DNA of 42,015 nucleotides from Bacteroidales bacterium (GCA_031260565.1 JAISLH010000065.1:1-42015); one strand, 5' to 3'. Numbered from the stretch's first letter, positions 16,621-25,319 are shown. Made by a program: numbers and translations. The notes: generated by a model not told the origin, from the letters alone.

Positions 16621-18882
16621 TTATGGTTTTGTTTTCTTATGATAATTCAATATAGTATATACACAAGCAACTATTGCAGAAATGCCCATAACAATACCAG
16701 TTATTTTAGAATAAAAACTTTTTACAGTTTCAAAAAAAGAGCATAATACAGTTTGGTCAAATAATAAGGGTACAATAAAAACAACAAGAATGAATATTGC
16801 AATAATACCACCAACCACAGAAAATTTTGTGCCTAAATTTTTTAGTTTTAATTTTTTCAAATTTTCATTTAACTCTTCGTTTGTGCTTTTCAAGTCAGTA
16901 TTATTTTTTTTGAGTGAAATTAATGAATTTGTTTGAGAGTTGCTTATTTCTAATAAGTTATCTATATTAATTCCAAGTTTATTGGTTGTATTCGACAATA
17001 ATAATATTTCATCAATAGGATAAACAGACAGGGCGTAAAATTCTTTTAATGCAGTTATTGCTAAACAAGAAGAATAAATATCATTTTCCCATAATGCCGA
17101 ATCTGAATCGTCCAAAGAATTATATAAATAACCAATAGCGGAAGATAAAAACTTATGAATGTATGCTCTTTCACTTTTATCATCAATGTTCTTATTTTTT
17201 AGCATTTTTGAAATTGCATAAACATAATTTGCAACCACAGAAACTTTTGGATTGTTTTTAAAATTGCCAAATACAGAAAAAGATTTTTTTATTAACAAGA
17301 AAAGTTTGTCAGAATCTTGTTGCTCTAAAAAATCTGTATTAAAGTAATCTCCAAGTATTCTCCAACAATTTGAAATACCATAACTTAATAATTCCTCCCC
17401 ATCTACATTTTCAATTTTACATATTATTTCTTTAATATATACCTTCTTATTCTGATTAGATATTATATTTGGATTATCTACTAAATGGAGAAATTGTGCT
17501 TTTTCATAAATGCTTATATTGCTTGAATTATTTTTTATGTAACTCTCCAATTTTTTATGATCGTCATCAAAAGGCACATTTTCACTACAAAGATTCCATA
17601 TTGCATAAAATGTACAACTTGCCATATACATTTCATCATAAGAGCCGTCTAGTTGTAATCGACTTTTTTGTTCTTGAACTATCAATGGATATAAAACAGT
17701 ATTATCTATTTGATTTGATTGCAAAAATTTTATTGCTTCAAAAGTTGTCAATAAATTAGAATCATAACGGTATTTATTTTTTTTATCTGGCGTTTTATCT
17801 TCTATTGCTAAAATAATTTTTTTTTCCAAACTATTTATTTCTTGAAATGCGCTATGAACGGTTAACTTATAAAGAGAAGAAGCACCAGAACTGTATTCAA
17901 AATAATGCAATATTCTCAAATTTCGGTGCACCATTTTACTTTTATTGTTTCTATAAAAAGAATCTATAACACCATCTTCCAAAGACGAATCAAATATGAG
18001 TGTAGTTGCATAAATATTTTCAACATCAAGCGTATCCAAAGAATTCATCTCTCTATAGACAAATGCAATTTTATCGAAATTTAATTGTCTAATTAAGAGT
18101 TCTCTACTAAACAAGTTACTTGTATCTTTTTCCTTTCCTATTATTTCTACAGTTGGCACTCCTTCGGTGCAGTATTTTACTACATTGATAAATAAGCATT
18201 TTTGATTCTGCCAATCAATAGGTAATGTTGATATAATTACCCTATGTCCACTTGTGTTTTTAGTACAATACATAAGTACGCGATTTTTTTCTTTATCAAT
18301 AACAAGTGGGTCTAATGTTTGCAGCGAATTATCTTCATATAGTAGATAATCAAAATACAGACCTTCAACAGTCTGGGGTTTATTTGCTGCAATTACATAC
18401 TTATCTTTATCTATTGGAAAATGCGCATTAGTAGCAGGATGATTTTCAAAGTGTAAATTGCCATCTTTTGCGTCTTCTTGTTTGGGTTTTATTATTGTTT
18501 TTTTGTCACGAAGTGGTCTTTCTTCTTGCTTTACCAAATAATTTTTAGGCAAAAAATTTCTTTCTTTTATTCTGCTTGAATATCCAACATATAATCCGTG
18601 ATTTTTACTAATAAAATTTTCAATAAGGTTTTTATTCTTATCTAAAATACAAGCATCGTATATTATTTGAGAATTTAAACTATTGGTCGCAAAAAATACA
18701 GCATCAAATTTATCTATATTTTCAGATAAATCGTTAAACAAATCCTCAATATTGTGTTCATTAAAGAATTGACATTTATAATATACGAACAATGGCTCGC
18801 CATCTAAATATTTGTGCCAATCAGCACAGTCATACTGAATAAGTTCCTTTTCATTCTGAACTATTGCAATTCTATAAAACAT
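16621..18882 (-). CDS. Uncharacterised membrane protein: degenerate GATase-like domain, helical repeats, coiled coil, two TM segments
   Basis: 753 aa from the ATG at 18882. A start 39 bases earlier would overlap the upstream stop and adds nothing domain-like. Residues about 1-240 alternate strand and helix like class I amidotransferase/ThuA-type folds (YRIAIVQN, KFDAVFFATNS, GLYVGYSSR, HRVIISTLPIDWQ). The nucleophile elbow has no Cys, so catalysis is unlikely. Residues about 245-630 are helical. DGSYDEMYMASCTFYAIWNL and ENDIYSSCLAITALKEF recall alpha/alpha-toroid repeats. A coiled coil (about 650-685) leads to two hydrophobic segments (GGIIAIFILVVFIVPLLF and IVMGISAIVACVYTIL) near the C-terminus. 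Composition is very AT-rich: a 60-base line counted by hand is 15/60 GC. It follows the NagA-like gene by 13 bases. Family and function not recognised. Confidence 0.7.
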   Translation of the reverse strand: MFYRIAIVQNEKELIQYDCADWHKYLDGEPLFVYYKCQFFNEHNIEDLFNDLSENIDKFDAVFFATNSLNSQIIYDACILDKNKNLIENFISKNHGLYVGYSSRIKERNFLPKNYLVKQEERPLRDKKTIIKPKQEDAKDGNLHFENHPATNAHFPIDKDKYVIAANKPQTVEGLYFDYLLYEDNSLQTLDPLVIDKEKNRVLMYCTKNTSGHRVIISTLPIDWQNQKCLFINVVKYCTEGVPTVEIIGKEKDTSNLFSRELLIRQLNFDKIAFVYREMNSLDTLDVENIYATTLIFDSSLEDGVIDSFYRNNKSKMVHRNLRILHYFEYSSGASSLYKLTVHSAFQEINSLEKKIILAIEDKTPDKKNKYRYDSNLLTTFEAIKFLQSNQIDNTVLYPLIVQEQKSRLQLDGSYDEMYMASCTFYAIWNLCSENVPFDDDHKKLESYIKNNSSNISIYEKAQFLHLVDNPNIISNQNKKVYIKEIICKIENVDGEELLSYGISNCWRILGDYFNTDFLEQQDSDKLFLLIKKSFSVFGNFKNNPKVSVVANYVYAISKMLKNKNIDDKSERAYIHKFLSSAIGYLYNSLDDSDSALWENDIYSSCLAITALKEFYALSVYPIDEILLLSNTTNKLGINIDNLLEISNSQTNSLISLKKNNTDLKSTNEELNENLKKLKLKNLGTKFSVVGGIIAIFILVVFIVPLLFDQTVLCSFFETVKSFYSKITGIVMGISAIVACVYTILNYHKKTKP

Positions 18883-18895
18883 AAGATATAAATTG

Positions 18896-20056
18896 TTAAA
18901 TTGTGATACATTTTCCTTCAACCATTACTATTTCTACATCAAAATCAATATCATCTTTCAATATTACTAAATCAGCATCTTTACCAACTTTGATACTTCC
19001 TTTTGATTTTTCAATTCCTAATAATTTTGCAGGATTTGTTGCACCCATTGCAATAACATCTTCTGTTGAGCAATTCATATACTTTTTTGCAAACATTGCG
19101 GCTTTATTTAAAGTAAGAGAAGACCCCATAAGATTTCCGTCTTCAGTATAACAACTATACCCTTTTACATATATTTTATCCTCTCCATAAAACCATTCTG
19201 TTAGATTTGTACCTGCTGACGGGGCTGAATCTGTAATCAATATCAATTTTTTAGAGCCACATATATTAAATAATAAATTTAAGTTACGTGGGTGCACGTG
19301 TTGTCCATCACAAATAATAGTGCCTTTGGCTACATCAGAATCAGCAATTGCTATAACTACACCCGGGTCGCGATTTACAATTCCATTCATAGTATTAAAT
19401 AAATGCGTTCCCAATCTGCAACCTTGATTAATAGCGTGTGTTGCAACATCATACGAAGCAGTGGTGTGTCCCATTGATAGAACTACATTTTTGGATTTTG
19501 CAAAAGCAATAATATCTGAAAAATCACCAAGTTCAGGGGAAATTGTCATTAATTTCAATCCCCCTTGTGGAGTACAAAAAGTTTTGAATTTTTCCAAATC
19601 GGGCAAAGAAACAAAATTAGGGTCATTTGTTCCAGATTTTTTAGGATTCAAAAAAGGTCCTTCCATATGAACGCCGAGTATTCGCGCACCATTTGATTGC
19701 TTTTTCATTTGTTCTCCAATGAAACTTAAATAGGCAATATGTTCCGCATCTTCACAAGGGGAAGTTGCGGCTAAATAAGCTGTAGTTCCATTTAAGGCTA
19801 ATACTTTGGAAATGTGCTTTATTTGTGATTCGTCTTTATCTGTTACAAGGAAACCACCTGCGCCATTTACTTGCACATCAATAAAACCGGGAATTATGAT
19901 TTTCCCTTTTGCATCAATTTTATTGTTAATATCCAAAGGGCATTCGCCATCTGAAATTTTCTCAATTATACCGTTACTTACGACGATATATCCATTTTTA
20001 ATGATAATTTCTTCCGAAAAAATCTTTGCATTAACGATTACTATTTTATTATCCAT
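18896..20056 (-). CDS. nagA: N-acetylglucosamine-6-phosphate deacetylase-like amidohydrolase
   Basis: 386 aa, normal NagA length. NagA removes acetate from GlcNAc-6-phosphate in amino-sugar recycling. Signatures: PGFIDVQVNGAGG near 56-68, HMEGPFLNP with metal ligand Glu132, MGHTTAS (His197), THLFNTMNG (His218), ICDGQHVHP, and ITDSAPSAG with the proton-transfer Asp276. These keep the residues needed for catalysis. No nagB or transporter is nearby. It lies between a TrpRS-like gene (23 bases upstream) and a large membrane protein (13 bases downstream), an unusual setting, so a non-housekeeping substrate is possible. Confidence 0.85.
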   Translation of the reverse strand: MDNKIVIVNAKIFSEEIIIKNGYIVVSNGIIEKISDGECPLDINNKIDAKGKIIIPGFIDVQVNGAGGFLVTDKDESQIKHISKVLALNGTTAYLAATSPCEDAEHIAYLSFIGEQMKKQSNGARILGVHMEGPFLNPKKSGTNDPNFVSLPDLEKFKTFCTPQGGLKLMTISPELGDFSDIIAFAKSKNVVLSMGHTTASYDVATHAINQGCRLGTHLFNTMNGIVNRDPGVVIAIADSDVAKGTIICDGQHVHPRNLNLLFNICGSKKLILITDSAPSAGTNLTEWFYGEDKIYVKGYSCYTEDGNLMGSSLTLNKAAMFAKKYMNCSTEDVIAMGATNPAKLLGIEKSKGSIKVGKDADLVILKDDIDFDVEIVMVEGKCITI

Positions 20057-20079
20057 AATTTAAAAATATTATATTAAAT

Positions 20080-21045
20080 CTATACAACTAATTTATTATT
20101 TGCTTTTATACGATTAGAGCCATTAAGTAATATATCCCATAACTCGTTATCTGTAAAATGAGTTGAGTTACTTTGTGATTTCTGTGCTATTTGATATATC
20201 AAATCTGATAAATAAGATTTAACATAAGTATCGGTCATTTCTCCATTTTCATATTGTTGTGATATACTATTGTAATCTTCTGGTTGGCAAAAAGCCCTTA
20301 AACATTTGAAAACAATATTAGTATCCTTAATATTTTCCCGTTCATTACCGTGTATTCTATTCGCATCTGTGTACATCTTATTTACCTTACTCCTAATATC
20401 ATCATAAGTATCATCAAGATAAATACAATTATTGTGCGACTTGCTCATTTTATTACCATCAAAGCCGTGTAAAAAATCCACAACTCCAGTAATCAAATTT
20501 ATGTGTGGAAAATTATATTTCTTTGAACGATTTATTGTTTTAAATATTTCATTTATTAATTCAATAAACGGCTTATTGTCTTTATTTGAAAATGCAATGT
20601 CTGACTGTGTAATTAAGAAATCTAATGCCTGTAATATTGGAAAAACATACATAGACAATTTACAGGGAGAAGATTGTTGTTTAAATAATGGAAGTCTATT
20701 AATTCTTGTATTTGTAAAATAATCAGATAAAATAATGACATTAGATAATTGTTCTTTTTTTATAACACTTTCTATTGCAAATGTAACTTTTTTGGGATTA
20801 ACTCCTAAATTAATCATTTGCCTCATCATACTAATCATATTATTTTTAATACTTGTATCTGATATTGTATCAGAAATCATATTCTGCATTTGTAAGTCGG
20901 CAAAAATAAAAAAACAACATTTTTCTTCTTGATATTTTATCAAAGAGGAAATATTGCCTATCCAATGTCCAAAATGCAACCTGCTATCAGTAGGTTTAAT
21001 ACTTGTAACAGCATTGTTATAATTATTTATTACCAATTTCTGCAT
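20080..21045 (-). CDS. Tryptophanyl-tRNA synthetase-like protein (divergent)
   Basis: 321 aa, close to the usual 330 of bacterial TrpRS. The class I signatures are intact: HFGH at residues 24-27 (LHFGHWIGN) and KMSKS at 199-203 (GNKMSKSHNN). FPILQALDFLI keeps an Asp (142) where TrpRS reads the indole nitrogen, but the VGxDQ block that usually follows is changed to SNKDNKPF. This suggests an active but divergent enzyme: a second TrpRS, an antibiotic-insensitive form, or an enzyme using activated Trp for something else. Whether it is the only TrpRS in the genome cannot be seen here. Five bases upstream ends a short ORF with two Trp codons. Confidence 0.75.
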   Translation of the reverse strand: MQKLVINNYNNAVTSIKPTDSRLHFGHWIGNISSLIKYQEEKCCFFIFADLQMQNMISDTISDTSIKNNMISMMRQMINLGVNPKKVTFAIESVIKKEQLSNVIILSDYFTNTRINRLPLFKQQSSPCKLSMYVFPILQALDFLITQSDIAFSNKDNKPFIELINEIFKTINRSKKYNFPHINLITGVVDFLHGFDGNKMSKSHNNCIYLDDTYDDIRSKVNKMYTDANRIHGNERENIKDTNIVFKCLRAFCQPEDYNSISQQYENGEMTDTYVKSYLSDLIYQIAQKSQSNSTHFTDNELWDILLNGSNRIKANNKLVV

Positions 21046-21050
21046 ATCAA

Positions 21051-21158
21051 TTAATTATCTGTTTTTTTTACTACTTTCAACGCTTCCCCTGCCAACTCTT
21101 CCCCAACTTCAATAACCCAGTCGGCAACCCAAAGGGATTGCAGAAAGAATGAAATCAT
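21051..21158 (-). CDS. Short ORF (35 aa; 42 aa from an earlier ATG) ahead of the TrpRS-like gene
   Basis: It begins MISFFLQSLWVADWV and ends KVVKKTDN. An in-frame ATG at 21179 would add seven residues (MPHCNKQ). It lies between the promoter at 21202-21209 and the TrpRS-like gene, and its stop is 5 bases before that start, which suggests translational coupling. Trp codons at positions 10 and 14 next to a TrpRS-like gene suggest a leader that senses charged tRNA-Trp. No clear terminator/antiterminator pair is visible, however. It could equally be a real small amphipathic protein. Its GC content is visibly higher than that of the genes downstream. Confidence 0.45.
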   Translation of the reverse strand: MISFFLQSLWVADWVIEVGEELAGEALKVVKKTDN

Positions 21159-21170
21159 TTGTTTGTTACA

Positions 21171-21226
21171 ATGTGGCATATTCTTACACTATTTGATTTT
21201 GCAAAAGTAGCAAAAATATGCCACAT
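21171..21226. promoter_or_regulatory. 12-bp inverted repeat enclosing the island promoter
   Basis: ATGTGGCATATT (21171-21182) and AATATGCCACAT (21215-21226) are perfect inverted copies 32 bases apart. Between them on the minus strand is -7 TACTTTTG (21202-21209) followed by GCA. The layout suits a repressor or activator operator around the promoter. The interior seems too short for an invertible promoter. Confidence 0.55.
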
Positions 21227-21231
21227 CTTCA
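21199..21231. repeat. 33-bp direct repeat, right copy (contains the island promoter)
   Basis: It begins TTGCAAAAGTAGCAAAAATA and ends CCACATCTTCA. It differs from the left copy at 16514-16546 at three positions. It overlaps the right arm of the 12-bp inverted repeat. Confidence 0.75.
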
Positions 21232-21265
21232 TTCTCTCACACCATAAACACCCAATAGTTTGTCC

Positions 21266-21469
21266 AAACGCCATAACAACTCACCCAAACGCCGTTTTAT
21301 TTCAACAAAGCGGCGTTGCATTTTCGGTAGGTATATACCAAAAATTCGGTAGGTATATACCAAACGGAAATTGGGTATATACCAAACGAGCAATAGGTAT
21401 ATACCTACCGAATTTAAAGTGGCGTTTTGAGAAAATAGAATGGCGTTCGGATAAGTTAAAGCGGCGTTT
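21266..21469. repeat. Helically phased repeat array D (four GGTATATACC decamers with AAACGCC flanks)
   Basis: AAACGCC at 21266 and 21287 (21 apart), then GGTATATACC at 21330, 21352, 21374 and 21396 (exactly 22 apart), then GGCGTTT-type cores at 21421, 21442 and 21463 (21 apart). AAATTCGGTAGGTATATACC (21342-21361) is a perfect inverted match to 21396-21415. The 12-base spacers between decamers differ from those of array A, except that most start AAACG. It sits just upstream of the clpX promoter. Confidence 0.9.
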
Positions 21470-21500
21470 GGGGAAATTGTGGCATAACAACATTTTTTTG

Positions 21501-21508
21501 TACCTTTG
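21501..21508 (+). promoter_or_regulatory. -7 box of clpX (TACCTTTG)
   Basis: Followed by GCAG, 36 bases before the ATG. It begins about 30 bases after the last module of array D. Confidence 0.65.
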
Positions 21509-21544
21509 CAGACTTGTTTGGAAGACAAATAGATAAAACTTAGA

Positions 21545-22792
21545 ATGAAAGATACTGATAATAAAAAGGCTTGTTCGTTTTGCGGACGTTCGGAAAAAGA
21601 GGCAGGATTTGTAATAAAGGGCTTCGGAGGTGCTATCTGCGTTGATTGTTGCAAGCGGATAACTCAGATAATTGAAGAAGAAGAACGTAAAGAGAAAATA
21701 AATGACGTCAATTCGTTGGAAATAGGGACGCCAAAGAAGATAAAGCAATATTTAGACCAATACGTAATAGGACAACAGGAGGCAAAAAAGGTCTTATCGG
21801 TGGCTGTCTATAATCATTATAAACGTCTGAAATATTATGCCTCCGCTTCCAAAGACGAAAATGAAGTAGAGATAGACAAATCCAACATCATAATAGTAGG
21901 ACAGACTGGAACAGGAAAGACTTTGTTAGCGAGGACGATAGCCAAAATGCTTAACGTGCCGTTCTGTATTGCTGACGCTACGGTTTTGACAGAAGCCGGT
22001 TACGTGGGGGAGGATGTGGAGACAATATTGACAAGGTTGCTGCAATCAGCTGATTATAATGTTGAAGCGGCTCAAAGGGGCATTGTTTTCATTGATGAAA
22101 TCGACAAAATAGCACGCAAGGGCGACAATCCGTCCATTACTCGTGATGTGAGTGGGGAAGGTGTGCAGCAGGCGTTGCTTAAATTGCTTGAAGGGACTGT
22201 TGTCAATGTGCCGCCACAAGGAGGTCGGAAGCACCCCGACCAAAAATTTATTCAGATAGATACTCGTAACATTCTCTTCATATCAGGTGGGGCTTTCAAC
22301 GGTATTGAACGTATCATAGCCAACCGTCTCAAGGCAAATGCCATCGGCTTTTCCGCTTCCGAACAACGCGAGAACATCAACAGGGACAATGTTTTGCAGT
22401 ACATAAAACCGCAAGATTTGAAGACTTTTGGCTTGATACCCGAATTGATAGGTCGTTTTCCTGTGCTGACTAATTTAGATGAGCTGAGTAAAGAGGCGTT
22501 GAGAGCTATCCTTACTGAGCCTAAGAACTCGGTAATAAAGCAATACAAAAAACTTTTGGAGATTGACGGCATTGATTTGCAGTTTGATGATGAGGCTCTG
22601 AACACTTTTGTTGATATTGCCATTCAGTATAAGCTCGGAGCGAGAGGTCTGCGAGGTATAATAGAGAGCGTGATGACGGAAATAATGTTTGACCTGCCTG
22701 ATAGCTCAACTTCTCAAACCATAACGATAACCAAAGACTTCGTTCTCTCACAATTTGACAGGGAAAAGGAGAGATTTGCGGATATTGCGTAG
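21545..22792 (+). CDS. clpX: ATP-dependent Clp protease ATP-binding subunit ClpX
   Basis: 415 aa, full length. ClpX is the AAA+ hexamer that unfolds substrates and feeds them to ClpP. The N-terminal zinc-binding domain has Cys10, Cys13, Cys32 and Cys35 (CSFCGRS and ICVDCC). Walker A is GQTGTGKT (119-126), Walker B IVFIDEID (180-187), and sensor 2 is in GARGLRG. The pore GYVG loop is at AGYVGEDV. clpP and tig, common partners, are not in the window. It is monocistronic, from a promoter next to repeat array D. Confidence 0.97.
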   Translation: MKDTDNKKACSFCGRSEKEAGFVIKGFGGAICVDCCKRITQIIEEEERKEKINDVNSLEIGTPKKIKQYLDQYVIGQQEAKKVLSVAVYNHYKRLKYYASASKDENEVEIDKSNIIIVGQTGTGKTLLARTIAKMLNVPFCIADATVLTEAGYVGEDVETILTRLLQSADYNVEAAQRGIVFIDEIDKIARKGDNPSITRDVSGEGVQQALLKLLEGTVVNVPPQGGRKHPDQKFIQIDTRNILFISGGAFNGIERIIANRLKANAIGFSASEQRENINRDNVLQYIKPQDLKTFGLIPELIGRFPVLTNLDELSKEALRAILTEPKNSVIKQYKKLLEIDGIDLQFDDEALNTFVDIAIQYKLGARGLRGIIESVMTEIMFDLPDSSTSQTITITKDFVLSQFDREKERFADIA

Positions 22793-22811
22793 TTTTTTTT
22801 GCGTATAATAT

Positions 22812-22892
22812 TCATCAAAAGTCGCTATTGTAACCATAAATTTTGCCAATCACCACTTTAATTTACTGAAGTCAAGCTTTAGAAAATTAAAA
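22812..22892. repeat. Decayed copy of the phased repeat and its flank
   Basis: Bases 22812-22848 resemble 10981-11017 (about 30 of 37 by eye, including CATAAATTTTG). The following CACTTTAATTTACTGAAG and TTTAGAAAATTAAAAC look like worn array modules; compare TTTAGAAAATTAAA in array G. The AAACGCC cores have been lost. Confidence 0.45.
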
Positions 22893-22955
22893 CTTGATTC
22901 TATCACAATAGAATCAAGCAATAAAAAAGCGAGCCTGCAAAATAGCAGGCTCGCT
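22893..22955 (-). terminator. Two tandem terminator hairpins after the 756-aa T9SS gene
   Basis: On the minus strand the first stem AGCGAGCCTGC / GCAGGCTCGCT (22928-22955, 6-base loop) runs into TTTTTTAT. The second, CTTGATTCTAT / ATAGAATCAAG (22893-22918, 4-base loop), runs into TTTTAATTTT. Both stems are perfect, 11 bp each. Confidence 0.85.
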
Positions 22956-22983
22956 GTGTGAAATTTATCGGTTATAAATATTC

Positions 22984-25254
22984 TTATTTATTTATAACTA
23001 ATTTGTTAGTTTGTTTTGCTCCATTAACAGAAACTGTATAGAAATATGTTCCGTTAGAAAGGCTTGCTGTGTTGATGTTAGCTTCGTAACTAACACCTGC
23101 TGCTTTCTTACCTTCGTTAAGATTCAAAACTTCTCTTCCCATGATGTCAGTAACAACGATACTAACCTCACCTGCATTCTTCAAAGTGTAGCTTAAAGTT
23201 GCTGCATTTTGAGCAGGGTTTGGATAGATATTCATAGAACCAAATATGTTTTCTACGTTGCTAAGATTGTTAGCTGAGTTGTGAGAAACTACCAAACCAA
23301 TCATAGGAGTTAATTTGTCAGCATAAGATCCCCAATAGAAGTTACCCCAAGCATAAGAGTTGCTTGCAAGAGTAGATGTAACAATAGTATTGTAAGAGTG
23401 TCCGCCAGGTCCAAAGTTATGATAGTTGCTGAAATCGTTGTCAGATGCTACTGCAAATCTTGCATTGTTGGTCAATCTGTAGCAAGCATAGTAATCTAAA
23501 CCAGGAGTTAATTGACCGCTAACTTTGAACGGCACATAAATAGTTTTGAAATCTTGTGTGGAATTACTAGTATATGTAATACCATTGTTTAATTCAGAGT
23601 CGCTTATGGTATAAAGTTCTGATTCAACAGGATTGCTACCATTCATAACTACTGTTATCAAATGATCGTTATCAACAGCGTCTTCATCCCAATATTTCAA
23701 TGAAACAGATATTCTCGCACCAGCTTCACAAGAATCAGGAGCAGGAACAAGAGATAAACCATTTGCATACCAATTGTTACCATCACCTATTGCATAACGA
23801 GTACAAATGCTATAGTTTTGTAAATCCCAACCGTCTCCATCAGGACCTGATAAGTAACGAACACCATTGCTGGTTATAAATCCATATACCCAAGCAGGTT
23901 GTCCTTGCCAAATAAGGTCGTGTGCTTTTCTCCAATCGTAGCGTTGTACTCCGTCTTCAAAGATGTTTGTTACCGGTGCCACTACTTCAAAGAAAGTTGT
24001 ATCGTTGAGAACGATTTCATCAGTAGCATTTCCAAAAGTGCTTATTGCAGCGTATAATCCAGCAGCAAGGTTGCCATCAGAAAGGGCAGCATTTTCAGCA
24101 ACAATAATATTTGTTCTTACCAAAGTAATTTCGCTAATTGTACCGTTGTCCAATACAGTATCTTCAAATCTTGCTGTTGATAAGGTTGCAGGGTCTGATT
24201 CATTTATAATTCCTGTATAAGTATAGGTGTAGTTATTAGGGTCAGATGCATCAACAGCATATACTTTGGTCTTCAAAGTTGCATTAGATATTGCTATTGC
24301 TCCCGAATTTTCTACAACTATTCTGTACATTGCAGGATCAGTTTCCATTCCTTGTGGAATAAAGTGATGAGCTCCACCATACCAATATTCTCTATCTACT
24401 AAATCTATACGGCTTCCTGCACCACCATCGGCTATATTAACATCGTCAATAAACCAGAAATAGCTATGAGGCTGTTGAGATGTAAGAGCAGGAGCTGCAT
24501 ATCTGAAACGGATATAAAGCTGAGGTTGTCCAACAGTAGCAATACCTTCATGTGTTAAGTTTCCTCCTCTGTAAATTTCGTCAGAAACAGGTAGGGTTAA
24601 TTTTTTTACTCCACCAATCCAATCATTAGAGTTAATTTCAACACCTCTTACATTGAATTCCATAGAATCATAGTCTGTAAAGTTAGCGTCTAAGCTCCAA
24701 TCAATGTAATAATGTTCATAGTTGAATCTTCTTCCCCATTGGCTAAAATATACGTCAAGTACTCCCACGCCTGTTGTTACAACAGGTTGTGTAAATGCGA
24801 CAGTAGTGTTCCAAACATAGGTTCTAATTGACGCCCAATCTGTGATAGGATTAACACCAACAAAACCATTATTAACTGTTTGGAAACCTCCGTTTTCAAC
24901 TAAGTAACGTTGAAAGGTAAAAGTTTCTCCAAAGTATGGTTGAGTGTCGCTAAACATCAATGAGGCAAGAAATCCAGCCCTGTCAGTTGTATCAGCCCAA
25001 TACATAAACTTTCTTCCAGCAGGTATGCTATGTCCTGCTGCATTTACAAATGTAAAATCACTTTGGTTGCTAAAATCGCATTGCCAAATGTAAGTAAGGT
25101 CTTTAGCCGCTGGCGTAGCCTTTTGTACGTGTGTGATAGCATTATCCAACGATACTGCTTTCATTTCATTCTTTGTAGCCCTATTTACGTTTGTCTGAGC
25201 CATAACAGCAACAGCACCAAGCATAAGAGCTAACGTTAATAATGTTTTTTTCAT
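22984..25254 (-). CDS. T9SS type A sorting domain-containing secreted protein
   Basis: 756 aa. Signal peptide MKKTLLTLALMLGAVAVMA(QT). Roughly residues 50-270 look like a jelly-roll module with WQCDFSNQSDFTF at its start and HSYFWFIDDVNIADGG at its end, a layout common in choice-of-anchor-type Bacteroidota surface proteins. Residues from about 676 form the T9SS sorting domain (NIYPNPAQNAATLSY, VTDIMGREVLNL, NGTYFYTVSV, KLVINK). I see no catalytic signature. Likely a surface or secreted structural or adhesive protein. It has its own promoter and two tandem terminators. Confidence 0.85.
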   Translation of the reverse strand: MKKTLLTLALMLGAVAVMAQTNVNRATKNEMKAVSLDNAITHVQKATPAAKDLTYIWQCDFSNQSDFTFVNAAGHSIPAGRKFMYWADTTDRAGFLASLMFSDTQPYFGETFTFQRYLVENGGFQTVNNGFVGVNPITDWASIRTYVWNTTVAFTQPVVTTGVGVLDVYFSQWGRRFNYEHYYIDWSLDANFTDYDSMEFNVRGVEINSNDWIGGVKKLTLPVSDEIYRGGNLTHEGIATVGQPQLYIRFRYAAPALTSQQPHSYFWFIDDVNIADGGAGSRIDLVDREYWYGGAHHFIPQGMETDPAMYRIVVENSGAIAISNATLKTKVYAVDASDPNNYTYTYTGIINESDPATLSTARFEDTVLDNGTISEITLVRTNIIVAENAALSDGNLAAGLYAAISTFGNATDEIVLNDTTFFEVVAPVTNIFEDGVQRYDWRKAHDLIWQGQPAWVYGFITSNGVRYLSGPDGDGWDLQNYSICTRYAIGDGNNWYANGLSLVPAPDSCEAGARISVSLKYWDEDAVDNDHLITVVMNGSNPVESELYTISDSELNNGITYTSNSTQDFKTIYVPFKVSGQLTPGLDYYACYRLTNNARFAVASDNDFSNYHNFGPGGHSYNTIVTSTLASNSYAWGNFYWGSYADKLTPMIGLVVSHNSANNLSNVENIFGSMNIYPNPAQNAATLSYTLKNAGEVSIVVTDIMGREVLNLNEGKKAAGVSYEANINTASLSNGTYFYTVSVNGAKQTNKLVINK

Positions 25255-25311
25255 TTCAATAAAATTTTAAGTTATTACTATTTATAATTTCTAATTAAAG
25301 TTTTCCGCTTG

Positions 25312-25319
25312 CAAATGTA
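25312..25319 (-). promoter_or_regulatory. -7 box TACATTTG of the 756-aa T9SS gene
   Basis: Minus strand, followed by GCAAG, 57 bases before the start codon. No perfect TTTG at -33. Confidence 0.55.

Larger units (their letters stand above)
21180..21544. other. 365-bp intergenic region between island and clpX
   Basis: It holds the island promoter with its inverted repeat, repeat array D (21266-21469) and the clpX -7 box. Frames open on both strands are products of the array period. No gene is supported. Confidence 0.7.

Noticed and set aside
16621..21179. Calling the island a named defence system or prophage
   Set aside because: No nuclease, helicase, ATPase, integrase or phage structural gene is visible. 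The domain set does not match any named system I know, so only a hypothesis is reported.
21171..21226. Invertible (phase-variable) promoter
   Set aside because: The 12-bp arms enclose only 32 bases, very short for site-specific inversion. No recombinase is nearby and the inverted orientation would not create a promoter for clpX. An operator is simpler.
21159..21748. Three long frames (125-148 codons) over array D and the start of clpX
   Set aside because: They run through the repeats and then antisense or upstream of clpX, which is certain. No protein features.
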